The notes below the pieces were generated by a model. It was not told where the DNA came from. It searched no databases and saw only the letters and a list, made by a program, of their open reading frames with translations. This document shows positions 20,024 through 23,074 of a stretch of DNA of 23,074 bases, piece by piece. The stretch covers positions 1 through 23,074 of the forward strand of contig JAJYAW010000003.1 of assembly GCA_021779335.1 (NCBI GenBank), in the 5' to 3' direction. Both the position numbers and the translations under genes were made by a program. Position 1 is the stretch's first letter. Each line of letters begins with the position of its first letter. The DNA is from Myxococcales bacterium. GTDB taxonomy: Bacteria; Myxococcota; Myxococcia; Myxococcales; Anaeromyxobacteraceae.

Positions 20024-20039
20024 TGTTCCACGTGGAACA
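20024..20039. other. parS site 2
   Basis: This is a second identical copy of TGTTCCACGTGGAACA, 38 bp centre to centre from the first. Two exact 16-bp copies in about 55 bp cannot be chance. ParB bound here could also repress parAB by covering their promoter region. Confidence 0.95.
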
Positions 20040-20112
20040 GTCGCCCTTTGCCCCTACCTGCCATGTGTCGTCATTCCACCGCGATACTTCAGGACCCGCA
20101 GGGGACTGGCGC

Positions 20113-20778
20113 TCACCGACTGGCGGAGGCCGCAGGCCGCTCCCACCGGACGACCGCGCGCGAGGCGTGGGAGAACGGAAGCTCGAACTGGTCCACGCCG
20201 AGGAGCCTGAGCCCCCGCGCCGTCCCCAGCGCTTCCAGGTGCTCGCGCTCCAGCCCCTTCCCGAGCATCGCCAGCAGCACCCCGCCCGCCGCGACGTACG
20301 GGGCCCCGAGCGTCACCCAGCGCTCCGGGTCGGCGAGCGCCCGGCTCACCACCGCCTCACAGACCGGCAGCCCGTCCCGCCCAGGCTCGCCCAGGGCGCG
20401 CACCGCGACGCCGCGCACGTTCAGCCCGAGCTCGGCGGCGGTGGCCTTCACGAACGCCACCTTCTTGCCGACCGAGTCGCAGCAGGTCACCTGGAGCTCC
20501 GGGCGCGCGCAGGCGACCGCCATCCCGGGCAACCCCGCGCCGCTCCCCACGTCGAGCAGCGTCCCCCGGCCGACCAGCGCCGGCAGCAGGATCAGGCTGT
20601 CGAGGAAGTGCTTCTCCGCCATCTCACGAGGCTCGGTGATGGCGGTGAGGTTCACCTTGCGATTCCACCGGAGGAGCCGCTCCGCGAACATCACGAGCCG
20701 GGCCACCGCGGCGTCGCCCACCGGCAGGCCGAGCGCCTCGATCCCGGCGCGCAGCACCTCCTCGAAGACCCGGTCCAC
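20113..20778 (-). CDS. rsmG: 16S rRNA (guanine-527-N7) methyltransferase
   Basis: RsmG (GidB) methylates G527 in the 530 loop of 16S rRNA with S-adenosylmethionine. The 221-residue protein has a helical N-terminus with LLRWNRKVNLTAITEPREMAEKHFLDSL (35-62), the SAM-binding motif LLDVGSGAGLPGMAVA (74-89), and later Rossmann elements including VTCCDSVGKKVAFVKATAAELGL, EAVVSRALADPERWV and VAAGGVLLAMLGKG. The GTG start has AAGGAGGG 6 nt upstream. It is in its usual place before parA. In many bacteria mnmG precedes it directly; here a 71-residue unknown gene lies 53 bp upstream instead. Loss of this enzyme gives low-level streptomycin resistance in studied species. Confidence 0.96.
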   Translation of the reverse strand: MDRVFEEVLRAGIEALGLPVGDAAVARLVMFAERLLRWNRKVNLTAITEPREMAEKHFLDSLILLPALVGRGTLLDVGSGAGLPGMAVACARPELQVTCCDSVGKKVAFVKATAAELGLNVRGVAVRALGEPGRDGLPVCEAVVSRALADPERWVTLGAPYVAAGGVLLAMLGKGLEREHLEALGTARGLRLLGVDQFELPFSHASRAVVRWERPAASASR

Positions 20779-20831
20779 GGCGCACCCTCCTTCCCTCGCG
20801 GCCGCGGCCTGCGGCCGCCGGACCCGCCGGC

Positions 20832-21047
20832 TCAGCCCTTCTTGCGCCCGATGGCCTCGTCGACCGCCTCGAGGTTGTTGGCCAGGAACTGGACCACCTC
20901 GGCGTCCTCCAGGGCGAGGTCTCGCAGCACGCCCTGGTAGACGAAGCGGAAGCCCTCGGCGTGCTCCGTCCCCTGCAGCTCGAAGGAGCGACGCAGCACC
21001 GCGGCCGAGAAGAGCTTCTCCTGGCTCGTCTTCTGCCGCGCCGCCAT
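20832..21047 (-). CDS. Small hypothetical protein (71 aa) between jag and rsmG
   Basis: I do not recognise a family. The 71-residue product is soluble and predicted mostly helical. It has a basic start (MAARQKTSQEKLFSAAVLRRSFEL), a central aromatic stretch (GFRFVYQGVLRDLALEDAEVVQFL), and an acidic helix followed by a basic tail (NNLEAVDEAIGRKKG). No cysteine, signal or membrane segment is present. The reading frame is credible because its ATG shares one base with the jag stop (TGATG), its codon positions show the same GC pattern as its neighbours, and it fills the gap in a conserved gene string. The reinitiation-type overlap suggests it is made together with Jag. It might be an accessory to RNA binding or ribosome work, but that is only context. 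Confidence 0.7.
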   Translation of the reverse strand: MAARQKTSQEKLFSAAVLRRSFELQGTEHAEGFRFVYQGVLRDLALEDAEVVQFLANNLEAVDEAIGRKKG

Positions 21048-21556
21048 CAGTCCCGCGTCGGGCCCTGCTTGGAGGGGTCGGGCAGGACGACGAGCTGGCG
21101 GAAGATCCCCTCGCCGTCGCTCCGCGTCGAGACCCCCGCCACCGGCACCAGGGCCAGGTGGATCTGCCGCCGCTCGCGGGCGCTGATGGGCGCGATGGCC
21201 ACCGCCCGGCCGGTCCGCTTCACGGTCTCCGCCAGCCGCTCCGCCATCGCCTGCACCGCCGGCTCACCCTGCCCCGCGAAGCCGCCCACCTCCAGGTTCA
21301 CCCACTTGCGCCCCTCGGTGCGCGGGTTGGCCACCCGGTTCACCAGGGTCTGCACCGCCTCGACGAGCGCCGAGGTGAGCTCCACCTCGTTGCCCTCCCG
21401 CGCCGTGAGCGCCACCGCGATGGCCTCGGGCGACTCCCGCACCTCCACCGTCACCGAGGCCCCCAGCTTCTCGAGGAGCGTCGTGCAGAAGGCCAGCGCC
21501 AGCGCCACCTTCTCGGGCGCCTCGCGCGGCGGCGGCTCTTGGACCTCGTCGATCAT
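21047..21556 (-). CDS. jag: Jag/KhpB-like R3H-domain RNA-binding protein with degenerate KH domain
   Basis: Jag proteins bind RNA through a KH and an R3H domain and are usually encoded after yidC. The 169-residue protein matches in position and has a good R3H domain (about 120-160) with ISARERRQIHLALVPVAGVSTRSDGEGIFRQLVVLP. The KH-like part (about 20-90) retains ALVEAVQTLVNRV and GRKWVNLEVGGF, which align to the usual LDALQYLVNRI and vLDVEGY, but the RNA-gripping GxxG loop is missing: the region reads EGNEVELTSALVEAVQ. The N-terminal Jag-N domain is absent. The ATG has GGAGG 5 nt upstream and lies 27 bp after the yidC stop. Orthology is good; whether the KH part still binds RNA is doubtful. 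Confidence 0.85.
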   Translation of the reverse strand: MIDEVQEPPPREAPEKVALALAFCTTLLEKLGASVTVEVRESPEAIAVALTAREGNEVELTSALVEAVQTLVNRVANPRTEGRKWVNLEVGGFAGQGEPAVQAMAERLAETVKRTGRAVAIAPISARERRQIHLALVPVAGVSTRSDGEGIFRQLVVLPDPSKQGPTRD

Positions 21557-21583
21557 GCGGCCCTCCAGGGGCGGTGCAGAGTC

Positions 21584-23074
21584 TCAGGCCCCGGCGGGCC
21601 GATCCTTCGCGATGAGCTTGTTCACCCACTGCTGCTGCAGGATGGAGAGCAGGTTGTTCACGAAGATGTAGAGCGTCAGGCCCGAGGGCACCAGCAGCAT
21701 CATGAACGTGAAGAACCCCGGGAAGAAGTAGAGCATCATCTTGGCCTGCGTGTTGTCGGCCGGCTGCGGCGAGAGCTTCTGCATGATGAAGCTGGTCACG
21801 CCCATGGCCACCGGCAGGATGAAGTACGGGTCCTTCACCGTCAGGTCGGTCATCCACAGGAACGGCTCGCGGTAGAGCTCCACCGAGGTCTGCAGCGCCG
21901 CGTAGAGGGCGAACCAGACCGGCATCTGCAGCAGCATGGGCAGGCAGCCGCCGGTCATGGAGACCTTGTGCTCCTGGAAGAGCGCCATCTGCGCCCGGGC
22001 GAACCCCTCGCGGTCGTCGCCGTACTTCTCCTTGAGCTTGGCGATCTCCGGCTGGAGCTTGCGCATGCCCGCCATCGACTTCATCGACTTGAGCGTCAGC
22101 GGGTAGAGCAGCGCCTTCACTGTGAGTGTAAGGAGGATGATGGCCACGCCCCAGCTGTGGACGTAGCCCTGGAACCAGCGCATCACCCGCAGCAGGATCT
22201 GCGCGAAGAAGGCGAAGAAGTTGGCCACCGCCCCGTAGTCGATGGCGGTCTCGAAGCCGCGCCCGTACCCCTTGAGGAGCTCGAGCTGCTTGGGGCCGGC
22301 GAAGACCGTGAACGAGAGGCTGCTCCCGGCCGGCGTCACCGGCAGCTGCAGCGCCACCGCCCCGCTCCCCTTCGCCTCCCCCTTCAGGAAGCGGCAGGCG
22401 TAGGCCGCCTGCGGCTGCGGGAAGACCGCCGCCGTGAAGTAGTGCTGGTCGACGCCGGCCCAGCCGACCGCGCCCGACAGCTCCTTCCCCTTGTCGTCGC
22501 CGTCCACGTTGAACCGCTCGGTCTTGTCGCCGGCGCGGCAGACCGGCCGCACGAACTCCAGCGCCGGCCCGGAGAACAGCCCGCCCTTGGAGGTCGCGGG
22601 CGGCATGAAGCCGGTGTAGAGCAACGACACGGTGCCGCTCGCCGGCGCGCCGCTCACGTCCACCGTCAGCGAGAGCTCGTATGGCTTGCCGGTGAGCTGG
22701 TACGTCTTGCGGACCGTGGCCGCGCCGACGCGCCCCTCGAAGACCACCCGCTGGGCGTCCCGCGAGACCACCCGCATGGAGGCGCGCGCGGAGGGATCGA
22801 GCAGCGGATCGCCGACGCCCCCGAGCTCCGGCGAGGCCGCCAGCGAGAGCGGCAGCGGCTCGCCGGGCGCCACCCGGATGAGGTCGATGGGGACGGTCTT
22901 GCCGTCCTGCTCGTGCTGGAACTTCGGGTTCTTGAGCTCGAGGTGGGCCAGCGCCCCGCCGTGCGAGGAGAGGACCACCGAGAAGCCGTCCCCGGACAGC
23001 GTGATCAGCTCCTCCGGCGCCTCCGGCACCGGGGCCGCGGGCGGCGCGGCGCTGGCCGCAGGGCTCGGCGCGCC
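21584..23074 (-). CDS. yidC: Membrane protein insertase YidC (partial, N-terminus outside window)
   Basis: YidC inserts membrane proteins, alone or with SecYEG, including F0 subunits in E. coli. The visible 496 residues lack the first membrane helix: the frame is open to the window edge through an Ala-Pro-rich linker (GAPSPAASAAPPAAPVPEAPEE). Then comes the large periplasmic beta-sandwich domain of Gram-negative YidC (ITLSGDGFSVVLSSHGGALAHLELKN onward, about 270 residues), and the conserved core of five helices with VKALLYPLTLKSMKSMAGMRKLQPEIAKLKEKYGDD, GGCLPMLLQMPVWFALYAAL, and PSGLTLYIFVNNLLSILQQQWV. The groove residue equivalent to E. coli R366 is Lys (TVKALLYPLT). It is the first gene visible in a yidC-jag-orf-rsmG-parAB string that probably begins with rpmH-rnpA beyond the edge. 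The apparent start at 23029 is a codon inside the linker. Confidence 0.96.
   Translation of the reverse strand, partial: GAPSPAASAAPPAAPVPEAPEELITLSGDGFSVVLSSHGGALAHLELKNPKFQHEQDGKTVPIDLIRVAPGEPLPLSLAASPELGGVGDPLLDPSARASMRVVSRDAQRVVFEGRVGAATVRKTYQLTGKPYELSLTVDVSGAPASGTVSLLYTGFMPPATSKGGLFSGPALEFVRPVCRAGDKTERFNVDGDDKGKELSGAVGWAGVDQHYFTAAVFPQPQAAYACRFLKGEAKGSGAVALQLPVTPAGSSLSFTVFAGPKQLELLKGYGRGFETAIDYGAVANFFAFFAQILLRVMRWFQGYVHSWGVAIILLTLTVKALLYPLTLKSMKSMAGMRKLQPEIAKLKEKYGDDREGFARAQMALFQEHKVSMTGGCLPMLLQMPVWFALYAALQTSVELYREPFLWMTDLTVKDPYFILPVAMGVTSFIMQKLSPQPADNTQAKMMLYFFPGFFTFMMLLVPSGLTLYIFVNNLLSILQQQWVNKLIAKDRPAGA

Noticed and set aside
19875..20112. Replication origin oriC in the parA-rsmG gap
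   Set aside because: No DnaA boxes or AT-rich unwinding region are visible; the gap is explained by two parS sites. oriC more likely lies beyond the right edge.
20779..20831. Hairpins (gcggcc-gca-ggccgc and gccgg/ccggc) before rsmG
   Set aside because: They are short and GC-only in a 53-bp gap. They could be a weak regulator but cannot be told from background.

Overview
The window is a very GC-rich (about 70% by eye), tightly packed stretch of housekeeping chromosome. Nothing in it looks mobile. The likely source is a member of the Myxococcota, possibly Anaeromyxobacter or a relative. That inference rests on three things: two perfect parS sites TGTTCCACGTGGAACA (the form I recall from Myxococcus), a bactofilin gene directly next to parAB, and extreme GC3 that produces long antisense shadow ORFs. 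The block yidC-jag-rsmG-parA-parB plus the parS pair suggests the region lies close to the chromosomal replication origin, although no oriC is visible.

Layout: (1) 1-1836, plus strand: the 3' part of a SurA/PpiC-type periplasmic foldase gene, then pdxA (vitamin B6). (2) 1849-5784, minus strand: an F0 operon atpZ-atpI-like-atpB-atpE-atpF with a good promoter at its head and an intrinsic terminator at its end, then ychF. (3) 5836-10824, minus strand: gyrA, a TPR lipoprotein and hemL, joined by 4-bp stop/start overlaps and led by a sigma70-like promoter. (4) 10941-12152, plus strand: a receiver-histidine kinase hybrid, divergent from gyrA. (5) 12158-17068, minus strand: the F1 operon atpH-atpA-atpG-atpD-atpC. 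(6) 17129-17681, plus strand: a small heat-shock protein with a near-perfect Shine-Dalgarno and a GC-rich palindrome after it. (7) 17703-23074, minus strand: yidC (its N-terminal part lies beyond the window), jag, a 71-residue unknown protein, rsmG, parA, parB and a bactofilin.

How the genes work together: the two atp operons together encode all eight standard F1F0 subunits plus two accessory membrane proteins. They are separated by about 6.5 kb that includes gyrA and hemL, and F1 lies upstream of F0, the reverse of the classical order. YidC inserts membrane proteins, including subunit c in well-studied bacteria. ParA, ParB, parS and the bactofilin form a segregation and cytoskeleton group. 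The main points worth a second look are the split and permuted ATP synthase, the His-rich ends of subunit a, the Jag protein without a KH GxxG loop, the small unknown gene where mnmE/mnmG often sit, the TPR lipoprotein coupled to gyrA and hemL, and the GyrA variant with alanine at the classical quinolone position. I found no clearly new multi-gene system.
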